Assembly: GCF_000002875.2 (NCBI RefSeq)
Contig: NC_009416.2
Location: forward strand, 1,240,001 to 1,304,000
DNA from: Leishmania infantum JPCM5
Taxonomy: Eukaryota > Euglenozoa > Kinetoplastea > Trypanosomatida > Trypanosomatidae
Length of the DNA stretch: 64,000 nucleotides
Direction of reading: 5' to 3'
Position 1 is the first letter of the stretch; each line of letters begins with the position of its first letter. The notes under the pieces were generated by a model. The model was not told the origin of the DNA, did no database searches, and saw only the letters and a list, made by a program, of their open reading frames with translations. The position numbers and the translations under genes are program-made. Positions 50,790-61,680 of this stretch are shown here, in pieces.

Positions 50790-51645
50790 GGCGCTGCTGG
50801 GAAAGGTTAAAAAGGACAGAGGGGCGTGTGCGGCGCTTGTCGGCGGTACCGCTGCTAAGTTTCTCTTCTCCCCCCTCCCCAAAACGAAGAGCAGACAAAG
50901 GCGCGGCTGTGTGGAGTTGGTGGCACTGCTGATGCATCAGCTGCCGCGCAGCACGCTGCAGACTGTTTTTTGGGTATGCGTCTGCGGGCCGTTGGTTTTT
51001 GTATGCCATGCTTAGACGATTCGGTGTGCATGCGTATGTGTACATGCGTCTGTCGATGTAGAGGAAGCGGCGCCCCCTCGATTGCTCTGTGCGCGTTGTG
51101 ATGACACTCTCTCTTGCGTGGCGGTAGCGGCGTTGGGAGGAGAACGCATAGCGACTTTGACACCCCTGCGGTGGGACCCGCCAGGTGTGTTAAGCGTGGT
51201 GCATGTGTGCTAGTATGCGGGTATGTGTGTGCGCGTCGGTCTTTCGCCGCCTTTCTCTCGACTTTCCTGCATGATCGCGTTCTCCATCTCCGCCACACCG
51301 ACCATCTCTTGCCAGCTCCCTGCACCTCTTGCCTCGGTCTTCAGCCTCCGATGGAGAACACAAGGATACGGCGATGGGGGAGTAGGCACGGTAGGGAAAG
51401 GGCTATCGCGTCCCTTGTCAAGGCCCACCTGACGCGACAAAACACCCACAGCAACGAGACGGACGAAACAAACCCAACCTGCTGAGCGGAAAGCCGAGTT
51501 GCATGCTACTTCCGCACGCAACATCATGCCCTTGCCGTTCCACTCTCTCACAGTGTTTCGCCAGCCGCTGCCGCCTCTGCCTTTCTTTGCGCCCTCTCTT
51601 CACTACAACGTGCCGCTTGCACCTTCGCCGCTGTCGTGGGAGGGC

Positions 51646-51679
<34 letters not shown>

Positions 51680-53258
51680 ACACGCGAAGGGCGAGGGAGA
51701 GGGCCGAAGTGCCGCAAGGCGTACGAGCGTCTGCGCGTGAAGTCGAAGGAGTGAGCCTCTCCTCTACGCTCTCTTTTTCATGGCATCGACCTCATGGCGG
51801 CAAGGAGGGCTAACTGATCCGCGAGTTGCGAGGCAGTCGATAGGCCTTTTCTGATTGCATCACTCGTCTTCACAACTGTGAGATCCTCCTCACATATGTG
51901 CTGCTCTATTTTTGACTGCGGCCACCCTCACCGCTCGTGCACCTCCGTTGTTTTCCCATCTTCTCTCCTGCTCTGACCTCTTTCTTGCTCCTCTCGCTCC
52001 CTTTTGCACTCACACGCGCACGTGCACAGCCGACATCAAAACGCGAACAATAAAAGTATCATCTGCGAGAAAAGCGAAACGTTGTATGCACACGCTGGGC
52101 ATCTCTCCACCTTCTGCTCTCGTAGCTCTCGCAGCTCTCCCAATACTCGCAGCCGCACATACACCTCATTTAAGAGGCGAACGTCTTCTGCGCATTCGCG
52201 TATCGTGCGCATGCGCGTGCTGCTGGCGCACTGGCTGCTTTAAATCTTCAGCAGCGCACCCTCTTTTCCTCTCTCTCCCTACACTCATTCGCTCACGCAC
52301 CCGCCTTCGCAGCTTGTTCACTCCGCGTCGCTCTGGAGCTCTCCATTGCTTTCTGTTCAAGCTCTGTGCGAGCACGTCGCGCAGCGAGGCAACCGTGAGC
52401 AGTCCAAAGACGAGAGAGAGGGTTTGCTGTTCCCAAGGTCGGCGTCCGTTCTAGGCTGATTGGCGATCTTGCACCTTATTCGACCAGCCCCCTATTCTTC
52501 TCCCCGTGATGCTGTGTGCTGGCCAGACGCTATACACCGGCACGGACGCGAATGTACACACACACACACGCACATAAAGCCATCTTTTCAGTCTCCTTTT
52601 ATCTCTTTTTCCTATTGTCACTGCCATCCCTCCCCTCGTCTTCTCCCCACGTGGGGGCCTGTTCCTCACCAGCCTGTCGTTCCTTTCGCGAGTGCTCCTC
52701 CTCTCCTCCGTCTAATTCGCTTCGTGTTCGTCGTCGTGCGCGTGCGCATGCCCGTGTGCCACGCGCCCGTCGAATGCGCTTCGCCCCACTCTCCCCCTTT
52801 TTTGTTTGCCTTGCTTGCGCCCTTTTCTTTGCCGTATATGGATTGCTCGTTGCGTTTGTGAGCGCATTCGAATAGCAGCCATCCAATAACCCACACGCGG
52901 AATCTCCATCCCTTAACGCACGCTCGACGGCCGACATCACGCCCCTCGCCTTTCCCTCGCTTCTCCATCAACCGCACCGCGGTCTAACGAAACTGCACAG
53001 CACCGCGTCCTTTTTCCGCTCCCCCCCCCCTTTGCGCTGGTCTGTGTTCACAATCTCAGGCATCTGCGAGGCCGACACGCATACGTGAATACACACGGCA
53101 AGGGGTCAGCGACGCGAACCGCACGCAAAATACACGTGCTTCTCGTTGCTGGCGCAGTTGTTCGCTTTTCCTCTCGCAATCTCCTCCTCATCTCTATGTT
53201 TCCATGTCGTGAATGCAGGTTGACTGAGCCGCCTTGGGGGTGGGGGTGGGGTGCATGC
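50790..53258. other. Intergenic region between dynein light intermediate chain and pseudogene
   Basis: 2.5 kb without a supported gene. It holds a (TG)n run at 51648-51678 and pyrimidine-rich parts at about 51535-51600, 51930-52010 and 52580-52720. Short frames here are not convincing. Confidence 0.6.
51648..51678 (+). repeat. (TG)n microsatellite
   Basis: About 31 nt of TG dinucleotides, opposite in phase to the CA runs found elsewhere in the window. Confidence 0.95.
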
Positions 53259-54710
53259 ATGAGAGAGCTGGTATGCGTAGATACGGCGTTATGGACGCCT
53301 CGCCCGCCGCAGCCGCAGGGACCTGCGCCCGTGCCTGTCCGCTTCAAGCCTGTCACCATGAGCAGGCCGCGCTTCTCGCGCCTGTGTACGGAAGGCCTGG
53401 CTGTAGCGCTGCGACTACCCGCAGAGACAGCCTTAGAGGCGGCACTTGCTGATGTTGAGGAGGCGCTGCAGGAAGTTGCCACTGCCCCTACCTCCTCGTC
53501 GCGGAGAAAGATGCAAGGTGAGAGGCCGAATGCTCGTCCGGTCCTATGCTTCACCGCCTCGAATGGGCAAGCGGATTCAGCAGATGTCCTTCCGCTCACC
53601 CACTCGACTGTTGTCTTGGGGTCACCCACAGTGCAAGCCAGCACCTTGGCTGGGCTGCAGCACCGTGACCTGGCGAAACGGTGCACGGTGGAAGCGACTG
53701 AGAGCGCGTCTGCTGGACCCCTCTCTTCGCCTGAGTATGCTGTAGCTGCCCCGGCCGAGACCGTCGCGCAGGGGCTGGAAGCCCAGCCACCGCCCTGCAG
53801 CGCAAACCTGCAACCTCCAGCCCCCCGACCTGCACGTTGGATTTCAATGGCGATGTGCGTGGCGACGCCGACCTTCATTTTTGATACACAACCGAATTGC
53901 GTTTTGGCGCCCTGGGCATGTCGGATCTGCGCAGCGCGGTGAGCGTTGCCCGGCTGCCCGGCGGGAAAGTTCAAACGCGATTACGAACGCAGTAAATGTG
54001 GAAAAAAAAGCACGAGGTGGCTCGGGGTGAGCACGCGAGGGAGGAGCCGGCCGTCAAGCCGCCAGGCACCCTTGCCGCGCGAAATCAAGAGCGGAAAAGA
54101 CGCGTGGGATAAGTCGTACGCCTCGCCCGAGAAGACGCCGTCACCAACGCCGCCGGCGGTGACACCACCGCCGATGCCCTCTAAACAGCCGAGTGAACTG
54201 TCGCACGTGCCGCTGCTGCTGCGCGACGCCGCGGAGGTGAACGCGACGTGCCCAGCACGTCAGCCCTTACGTTGACGTTTGCGTCGGTCTCTGTTTCTCT
54301 CCGCGCCCCAACGCTGCCTCCGCCAGTCGTGGTACCGCACGGTACCATGAGGCTCCTCAGTGCACCAGTGAGGATTCTTTGAGCACTCCGCCCGTGCACA
54401 CCACTTCCAGCAGCGTCAGCAGCTCCCATATGAGCAAGGAGGATTTCTTGCTCTCATCAAGCCCACTGGAGAGGCGGCAGCGATCTCCTCGACACTCGAG
54501 CGCGTGTCTTTGCCAAGGCCCGCGTTGTGGCGCAACTGCGACGGACTGGACTCGCCGGCTGAAGGGGTAGGAAGCCAAGAAAAAAAAAAGATGGCCAGAC
54601 TAGTTAAAGCGAAGGAGAAGCGGCCTCGCCACACCTACCGTTCGCTCTATATCCCAGAGCCTCGCTTAAACTTCGAACACACGCCGCAGAAAAAGTGCGC
54701 ACGGCGTTGA
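53259..54710 (+). pseudogene. Decayed protein gene with several frameshifts and stops
   Basis: Coding-like sequence moves between frames. Frame A runs from ATG 53259 to about 53830 with normal-looking residues (SRPRFSRLCTEGLAVALRL, ALADVEEALQEVATA). Frame B takes over at about 53830-53990 (LDFNGDVRGDADLHF, stop, then ELRFGALGMSDLRSAVSVAR). Frame A returns from about 54060 to 54245 (DAWDKSYASPEKTPSPTPP). A third stretch, about 54245-54355, gives SALTLTFASVSVSLRAP. Another shift leads to STPPVHTTSSSVSSSHMSK (from 54379) and a last one to AKEKRPRHTYRSLYIPEPR, ending at 54710. At least four shifts plus internal stops make a functional protein unlikely. Sequencing error in a draft assembly is the main alternative. 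No family is recognised. Confidence 0.5.
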
Positions 54711-55966
54711 TGCAGCGATGGCGCACAAAGGGCACAGGAAACACAGACAATACGTCTCTCTCTCTCTCTCGTTCTCTCATGGCGTCGCCTCGCTTGCTAT
54801 GGGGAATCTCCCCTGCCTCCTTATCCTCCCCTTCTTCGCTTTTTCTTTTTTTGTTCGCCGTCTTTTTAAGCGCCTTTGGAGCTCATCAACTCAGCTGCTT
54901 TCTGAGGCGGCTGCTTCCTTGACTGCACGCGTCGCTGTCTGTCTGCACCATCTGGTTCTGTTGTCAGACCCCGCCCTCTATCTGTCCCCGTAAAAGCTTC
55001 TCTTTCTTTTCTATCGTCTGCTGTCTCTCAGTCTTTGTATGCACTAATCCGCACACGCGGCGGTGCCCTCGCATCTATCGCCTTCTCCTGTCCTCTGTAG
55101 CCTCTTTTTATGCATGTCTTTGCCCTGTGCTCTTGCTCTTGCGTGCATTGCGTGTGCGTCATCATCTCTTCCTCGCCTTTGCTTGTTGTTGCTGCTGCTC
55201 TCTTCATCATATCCCCCTTTTTTCATCGTTTCAGCGCCTGCCCGTGCCTGTGTGCAGTGGCTCGATCTCTGTCGCTGCGCATGTGTTGGTAGGAGGGCGA
55301 AAGAGGTCACGCGTGTCTCCGTTTGAACAGCAGCAGCGACAAGAGGTGGGGGGGGGGCGCAGCGAATCGGACTGTACACACACACGCGCGAACTCCAGCG
55401 TGTCAGCACGCATGCATGCTCCTTCTCTTTCGTGAAGAATGACCCGGGTGGGTGCAGCGAACGCATCACGCGTGGCTTTCCTCCTTCTCGCTGCTCACTG
55501 CGTGACCTCAGCACTCACGCTGTTTCTTGCCACGCGAGAGAAAGGGGGGGGCACCGCCGGTGGACCAGCGGCCACTGATTCATGCGCGCATGCGCTTCTT
55601 CGCCCTCCCTCACGACTCTTCACTGTCCCCAACGGCTTGTAGTTGAAATATCAGCGCTTCTCACTCTCCTCGCCCTTGCTGCGTCTCTTCCCTCGTTTTC
55701 CGCTTTCTTGCCATGCACACAGTCATTGAAGCACAAGCGCGCTTCCCTCACTCCTTGCCTTCGCGCCACCTGAGCCCTCCCTTGAAGTCTTCTGCGTGTG
55801 CCGCCACAGGAGAGGGTGCAGCGTAGCGTCCCTTTATTTCTTTTTGTGTTTCCGGCCCGAGCACACGTGTACACACGCGCACACAAGTTCTATCCGTCTG
55901 ATCCCCTCCCCTGCGCACACATACGCAGACCAGCCTCGATGTGCGCATGCGTGTTTACTTCATCAA
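54711..55966. other. Intergenic region before the dynein-like gene
   Basis: 1.26 kb with no supported gene. T/C-rich parts lie at about 54820-54870, 54995-55060, 55140-55230 and 55828-55856. A G10 run is at about 55346-55356. Confidence 0.6.
55825..55861 (+). promoter_or_regulatory. Likely trans-splice acceptor for dynein-like gene
   Basis: A T/C tract (CCTTTATTTCTTTTTGTGTTTCC) is followed by AG at 55860-55861, about 105 nt before ATG 55967. Two out-of-frame ATGs (55939 and 55947) lie in this leader. Confidence 0.35.
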
Positions 55967-58900
55967 ATGCCGCGGATCCAGCTGCAGTCCGTCAACCACT
56001 TTTCTGCATGGCTGCAGAATGAGATCTTGACCGAGGTGCCATTCGGCCTGTCCCTGCGGCTGCGTCCTCTAACGATGCAGGCGTCCACAGCTGTCTCAGG
56101 GGACGGATTTGTGTTGGCGAGACCTCACGTAGGACACTTAATTGCATCTTTGACCGCAGAGACGTCGCGGCTGCCAGCAGCGCTTGCGACCGACGACGGC
56201 GGCGCAGCAGAGGCTGTAGAGCAGGAGGCTGCAGAGGTGTCACGCTCCCTGTCGGGGCGCGTCCCTTCCACCATCGACTGGTACGCGTTTTTTCTGAAAA
56301 CGTTGCTGCACCTCACCAGCACAAACGGGTCTCATCTTCGCTGCACCGGTGCATCTTCCTCGCCATCTTCTCCGACGTGCGTTGTGGCAGCGACGGACGG
56401 GGTGGGCCGCAAGACCGCTCTCTACGCAGCGATGCTGTCGCACTGCGCGGAGTGGTGGGACGCTGGCAGGGCGATGCGGTCCACCAGCGCACTTCTCTGG
56501 CACCACAGCCCGCCAATGCAACGGGCAGTGTCGCTGCGCAGGCCGTTTGTCTTCTTCGATGAGACGTCAGAGGCAGCGGGACGTCTCGCCGACCCATCGA
56601 GACTTAGCGGAAGAGACAGCGCCGATGTCGGCGCCCGCCGACGCTTGCTGCGCGTACTGCGCCTCCTCAGCGCTCGCGGGGGCTGGCAGCTCTGTGTGCG
56701 GCGCTCTCCCCGCGGCGGCGCTGCTCGCGCCGTTAGCACCACCTCTTCTACGCTGCTGCATCAGGAGGATGAGGAGTCGGTGTACGTGGACTGGCTCGAC
56801 TACCTCACAGAGCGATGCGTGGAAGTGGACTTGCGGCCAGCTGGAGATTACGATGACTTTGAGTCTCTGCTGCGAGGCACCGCATCACACGTGTGGCTCG
56901 GCAGTAGCTCCACGGCCCACTCCACACCCATCACCACATCGTCAGCGCGCACGAGGAGTTGCGGCTGCGCGGGCGGCGGAAATACCGGCTTCGCGTGCGC
57001 CGTGCCCGATGCCTTTGTCCCTCTTAGCGCTGTGCTGTGGCACGTTCTGTCCACCGAGGTGGAAGGCACTGTACTGGAAACCTTGCACGGACTGCTGCGC
57101 CAGTATCTGTGCTGGCCCTTTCTTGCTCCCCCTGACCGCGCCGGAGATCCGTTGACGACGCGCAGGGGTGACGTGACCAGCATCTTGGGGTACGCATACC
57201 ACGCGCTGCAGACGCTGGTTCACACACCAGAGCAGGCGTTTGCATGTGAGTTGATGCACTTTGACCGGAATGGCGCCGCTTCCAGCACGGCGTCAGCGCT
57301 GCCGCCGCCCCTGGCAGGCCCCGTCACGCTCTCCTGCATGATGCCCAACAGCTTTTGTCTCGCACCACTCGCCTGCGACAGCGCTGCCTCGCGCTTCTTC
57401 CTTCAAGGACCCCCTGCGTCGGTGGCGCCTGACGGCATGGTACTGCGTCGGCATCCACTTCGTGTGTTGCTGCTGCGCGTCGACCCAGAAGGCGGCTGGC
57501 TGCCATCGCCAGAGACGTTGGCCAGCCAGCGCACGCTCCACGCCTCATTTGATGCACAGAGGGGCGAAGCGTGTGACGGCGACGAAGGCTGTGAAGATGA
57601 CGACAACGAGATGGACGACGACTTTGCATTATGGGAGGCCCGTGGAGCAGGCAAACGGACTGTGGCGCGCCCGGGCGCAGTTGCGCCTGGACAGAGAACG
57701 GCCGTCACCTCGCTGCCATCGCCCTCCCTTTGTGCGGATCGCTCCCCCACAGAGGATCGAGTGGTATCTATGCTGACGGCGCATGTCATCCGTAGGGGGC
57801 CCTTCGCGCAAGCGGTCACGTCGGCCCGCAACCTTGATCAATACCTCTGGCTTGCTGCAATACGGCTGTTTGTCTACGCACTCCTCCACGACGTGCGTGT
57901 GGTTGTCACCCCGGAGAGACTGCCCACCTTTGTGAAGGTGTTCGGTTACCGCCACCTTCCTCAGCTGCACCAGCGACTCTGCGAGGTTCGAGGGGCGCTG
58001 AGGGAAGCTGCAGCAGACGACGGTACCTTGTTGTTCTTTGAAGACGCCGACGACGCCGTCACGAGAGCTGCTGCGGTTTCGCTGCTGGACGCGGCGTGCC
58101 AGCGTGAGCCGCCGATTGCCGTGTACGTTGTGGACCAGGTCTCCCTGAGCGGCTTCTCGAGGCTTCAAGCGAGGAGCAGGGCTTCGGAGACGACCAGCGC
58201 TGATCGTGTTGTACCCTCGGCGCCCTCTTCTCTGCCGCTCCCCCCGGTAGTGTTGTGCTGCGATGTGCTGCGCCATCCGTGCAGCTTCGACGAAGCATGC
58301 GGCTCGAGTCGACCTAGCGGCATCTGTGAGGTTGCTCACTGCGGGGTGCTCGACGTGATAGAGCTGTGCCATATTTCTGCCCTCTTGCTGCAGTCGCAAC
58401 ACTCCCCATGCTCTGCAGAGAAGTTCGCGGTGAGGTGCGCTGCAGTGGTTGCCTCGGAAGAAGGGGGCGAGTCCCGGCTGTACGACGGCCGTGTGTTCAT
58501 TGCGGCGCTGCACCCTATAGTCACACCTTCTTTGACCGATGCAGATGATCGCTTCCGCACACAAACTGGTGAGCGGGGTGCGGATCCCCGAGCAAGATGC
58601 GGCGCCGACGCGGACGCCTGGAACGCTGCGGTTGACGAGTCAGAGCTGTGGCAGCCGCTGCTACCTTCTCTTCTTCTCTTGGCTCCGATTCAGCAGCAGA
58701 CCATGCTGTACGGGGGACTGCTACGCAAGGCGGCCTTGGCACTGCTGGAGGCGCTACCGAGCCCTTGTACAAGTGAGACCGATATATCGACTTCTATGCG
58801 AGACACAACTCGCACTGCCCGTACAAGTATTCCCGGTGCCGTTCGCGGCGGCGGCGCTTTCTTCGTGTCTCTGGCGAGACAGGCACGGTGGTTAATGCGG

Positions 58901-59569
58901 CGGCTCTCGCTGTCGCCGGCCTGTGCCGATGCTGCGGCGACGCTCGCAGGTGTGGGCGTCGCGGGTTCGAGACCTTTCGCATCCCCTGAAGCCGTTTCCT
59001 GGGGCATCGGCGTTGCTCCGCAGGACCACGCCACAATACGCTTCGTGCTGGCAATCCTGTGCGAGTCGTGTGCAGCGATGGTGACTCGACTAGCGGAGCC
59101 GCTGATTGAGAGGAGCGCCGCATCGGGACTTGCATTGTCTCCACTGTGCAGTGCCCGAACCTCTCCGCCTCCTCGTGGACCGCATGCCCGACGGCGATTG
59201 TGGGTCGAGGCCCTCCGCGCTGCTGTCGAGTCATCTTCGACGGTACCCGGCCAACCTGTGCTGCACGCCTACCACGAAAACGTGGACGTGATGCTCTCGG
59301 AAGCGGCGAACGGCACTGTTTTCGACGCGTGCCTTGGCGCGCCAACGCTACACGAGCGCGCTATGCAGTGGTTTGCCTCTGACCGCCGGCTCTCCTCCTC
59401 CACTTCACAATCCGGCGCGAACGACGACGCTTGCGTGCACCGTGGCGGCTGCGCCACGGAGCCGCCATTGCCCACCCATCTTTTTCTGGAGCCTCTGCAC
59501 ACAAACGCGCGCGCCGTGCGGGAAGCTGTCGCGCTCGTGCTGCGTACGCTCTCTGCTACCGTACCCTAA
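55967..59569 (+). CDS. Large protein resembling a degenerate dynein heavy chain AAA3-AAA4 region
   Basis: 1200 residues from ATG 55967; the open frame upstream has no ATG. I first read it as unknown. The order of short motifs then fits dynein AAA3: VPSTIDWYAFFLKTLL (about 98-114), a degraded P-loop DGVGRKT (144-150), RPFVFFDE in the Walker B/sensor place (192-199), and RRLLRVLRLLSARGGW (225-240), which mirrors the dynein ELLRQxxDHGGW motif. A second AAA-like unit follows at about 635-740, with no P-loop but with GTLLFFEDADDAVTRAAAVSLLDA like the dynein AAA4 Walker B and lid region. An acidic insert (about 545-560) and Ser/Ala-rich inserts separate them. AAA1, stalk and microtubule-binding domains are not visible. 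Nucleotide hydrolysis is doubtful. Coding is firm; dynein ancestry is inference by eye. Confidence 0.8.
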   Translation: MPRIQLQSVNHFSAWLQNEILTEVPFGLSLRLRPLTMQASTAVSGDGFVLARPHVGHLIASLTAETSRLPAALATDDGGAAEAVEQEAAEVSRSLSGRVPSTIDWYAFFLKTLLHLTSTNGSHLRCTGASSSPSSPTCVVAATDGVGRKTALYAAMLSHCAEWWDAGRAMRSTSALLWHHSPPMQRAVSLRRPFVFFDETSEAAGRLADPSRLSGRDSADVGARRRLLRVLRLLSARGGWQLCVRRSPRGGAARAVSTTSSTLLHQEDEESVYVDWLDYLTERCVEVDLRPAGDYDDFESLLRGTASHVWLGSSSTAHSTPITTSSARTRSCGCAGGGNTGFACAVPDAFVPLSAVLWHVLSTEVEGTVLETLHGLLRQYLCWPFLAPPDRAGDPLTTRRGDVTSILGYAYHALQTLVHTPEQAFACELMHFDRNGAASSTASALPPPLAGPVTLSCMMPNSFCLAPLACDSAASRFFLQGPPASVAPDGMVLRRHPLRVLLLRVDPEGGWLPSPETLASQRTLHASFDAQRGEACDGDEGCEDDDNEMDDDFALWEARGAGKRTVARPGAVAPGQRTAVTSLPSPSLCADRSPTEDRVVSMLTAHVIRRGPFAQAVTSARNLDQYLWLAAIRLFVYALLHDVRVVVTPERLPTFVKVFGYRHLPQLHQRLCEVRGALREAAADDGTLLFFEDADDAVTRAAAVSLLDAACQREPPIAVYVVDQVSLSGFSRLQARSRASETTSADRVVPSAPSSLPLPPVVLCCDVLRHPCSFDEACGSSRPSGICEVAHCGVLDVIELCHISALLLQSQHSPCSAEKFAVRCAAVVASEEGGESRLYDGRVFIAALHPIVTPSLTDADDRFRTQTGERGADPRARCGADADAWNAAVDESELWQPLLPSLLLLAPIQQQTMLYGGLLRKAALALLEALPSPCTSETDISTSMRDTTRTARTSIPGAVRGGGAFFVSLARQARWLMRRLSLSPACADAAATLAGVGVAGSRPFASPEAVSWGIGVAPQDHATIRFVLAILCESCAAMVTRLAEPLIERSAASGLALSPLCSARTSPPPRGPHARRRLWVEALRAAVESSSTVPGQPVLHAYHENVDVMLSEAANGTVFDACLGAPTLHERAMQWFASDRRLSSSTSQSGANDDACVHRGGCATEPPLPTHLFLEPLHTNARAVREAVALVLRTLSATVP

Positions 59570-61680
59570 TACTACTTGGTTTGCATGCCGGCGCGAGCGT
59601 GGAACCTTGAGTAAGGCGAGAAGAGCTCGCGCACAGAAGACTCGAAAACCGCTGACAGGAGCATACTGGAACCATAGAACAGAAATGTGCGAGAGCGGGC
59701 GTGTGTGCAGCCTGGTGCGATCTCGTGAGGTCCATGTGCCTCTCACACGCATCCCGACCTCCATTGCTCATATGTGCATATACGTGTACTTATATGTTTG
59801 TGTGTGCCGTCTTTCTCCACCTCGTCTGCCTCTTCTCCGCTTTCGGTGCGGCTTTCCTTCGGTGGAGTGATCCTGTCTCCTTTCCCCCGGCACGCAGCAT
59901 GCTCTGTCGTCTCTGCACTTCTCCCATCCTTGAACTGCTTCCCGTTTTCTTTTTATCTGCCATTGAACGCACACAATCGCGTGTGCACTTCCATGTGCGT
60001 CCCCCTGCATACATCTCGTGCGTTGTGGGCATCACCGCAGTGCCAAAAGATTCGGGCGGATTGCTGGGCAAACACACATACACACACACACACAGCGGAC
60101 ACACGGAACCACATACCCCCCCCCCCCCGCGCACCTACAGCGGCACACAATCTGCGTTGGCGCGGCGCCGTGTGTGATAGTCCCGACTATGCGTTTGTCG
60201 GTGTGTAATTGTGTTAGTGCCGCCAGACGGAAGTTTACTATCTTTTTTTTTTTTTCGGGTTTGTCGAGTCTGCTGCCCGTCCTCACTCCGACGGTACCTC
60301 CCTTCTCGCTTCTCGAACTTTCTCCACGACATCAGCGAGCCGTCTATAATCACGGAGAGGGACGACGCACAGTCACACAAAAACACATACAAGCGAAAAG
60401 AAGGGCGGCGAGAAAGCAGCACCGTAAACGCTGGCGTGAGGTTGTGTTTTCCTTTTCCTTCTCTTTCTCTATCCCCTGAGCCGCATCTCCTCCCTATTCT
60501 CCTCTTCCTCCTCTTGAAGCCTTCCTTCCTTCGTCCTTTTCGTGCTCCTTGACACAGGCAGGCGCTTCCTTTTCTTTTTTTTTTGCTTGTTGTTGTTCTG
60601 CCTTTATTTGTCGAGTGGGAGTTGAGCCGCTGCCCCGCTTCTCTTATCTTCCTCCTTTTCAGCTTTTTCTGTGTACAGCACATGCTTGCGTGTGGTCTGC
60701 GCCTACAGCTTGTGTCACCTCTGCCCGTCCTCTGCGATTGTCTTCTACCCTCACGTCCCGGCAACTCTTGCCCAGCCGGGAGGACGACGTCTTGCGGTCC
60801 GGGTGAGCGACTCGTTATTTTCTTTCTTCTCCCTTCTTCATTATTTCGAGCTGGAACACACTAACGCAGGGAATCTGGAACTGCATATTTTTGCTTTAGA
60901 TTTCTTTCTCCAGCGCCGCGGGTGCCTGTGTGAGCGTGCTTGTGGGTCTTGTTAGCCGCTTGCTTGCTCCTCTCCGCCCACGTCGCCTCTCTGCGATCTC
61001 CCCGTCTCGCCCCCTTTTCTCCGCTAACGTTGTATACACTCGAGAGAGAAGGGGCACTGAAAGACTCGGACACACACACAGCGCCTCCACGGCCGCTTAT
61101 CTGCTGTTGAGCACGACGGTGATCCGCGTATGTGTGTCTTCTGCTCTGGAGAGGAACGAGGACCATAGAGAAGACCAAGAGTACAAAAAAAAGGGACACA
61201 CACACACACACGCGCGCGCGCGAAGATTGCGGGGGAGGGCTCAGCGGCTGCGTCGTTGCGTGTTTTGCCCTCCTCTGGGTCGTTGTGCTTTAGTGCGTTT
61301 GGGCCCGCGCTTCAAGAGAGGAGCCGCGCCCTCCTCCCTCCCCTCCCGGCCAAAAAAAAAGAACGAAAAACAAAGAGCATCCGCGGAAACTGAGAAAACA
61401 AACAAAAACGGTGCTGCAGTCGACTGGAACGTTGTCCCTCCCCCCTTCTCATCATTTCTTCTGTTGAAGTCTTTTCTGTATTTGGCTTAGTGTTGGTGGC
61501 GGTATGTGCGTGTACATGGTTGGCTGCCGCACTCCTCTCAATACCTTTGGTTCCCGTGCACACGCGTGTGCACGTGCGTCTTTCTTCTTCTTGCCTCCCA
61601 TGTAAGTGCTATTTTCTTTTCGTCTTGCTACCCACGAGCCGAAGCCTCCACATCGCTGTACAAGCTGAGCCTTGAAGTCG
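59570..61680. other. Intergenic region before the CDKL kinase
   Basis: 2.1 kb without a supported gene. Features: a short CA run at 60078-60094, a C13 run at 60116-60128, a T13-type run near 60244-60256, a CA/CG run at about 61197-61221, and T/C tracts at 60440-60560, 60620-60670 and 61570-61632. Confidence 0.6.
61578..61638 (+). promoter_or_regulatory. Likely trans-splice acceptor for CDKL kinase
   Basis: T/C tracts at 61578-61598 and 61611-61630 are followed by CCCACGAG with AG at 61637-61638, 42 nt before ATG 61681. No ATG lies between them. Confidence 0.45.

Noticed and set aside
58964..58974. GGTTCGAGACC, a perfect tRNA B-box consensus
   Set aside because: It lies inside a coding frame and no A-box, cloverleaf or T run was found around it.
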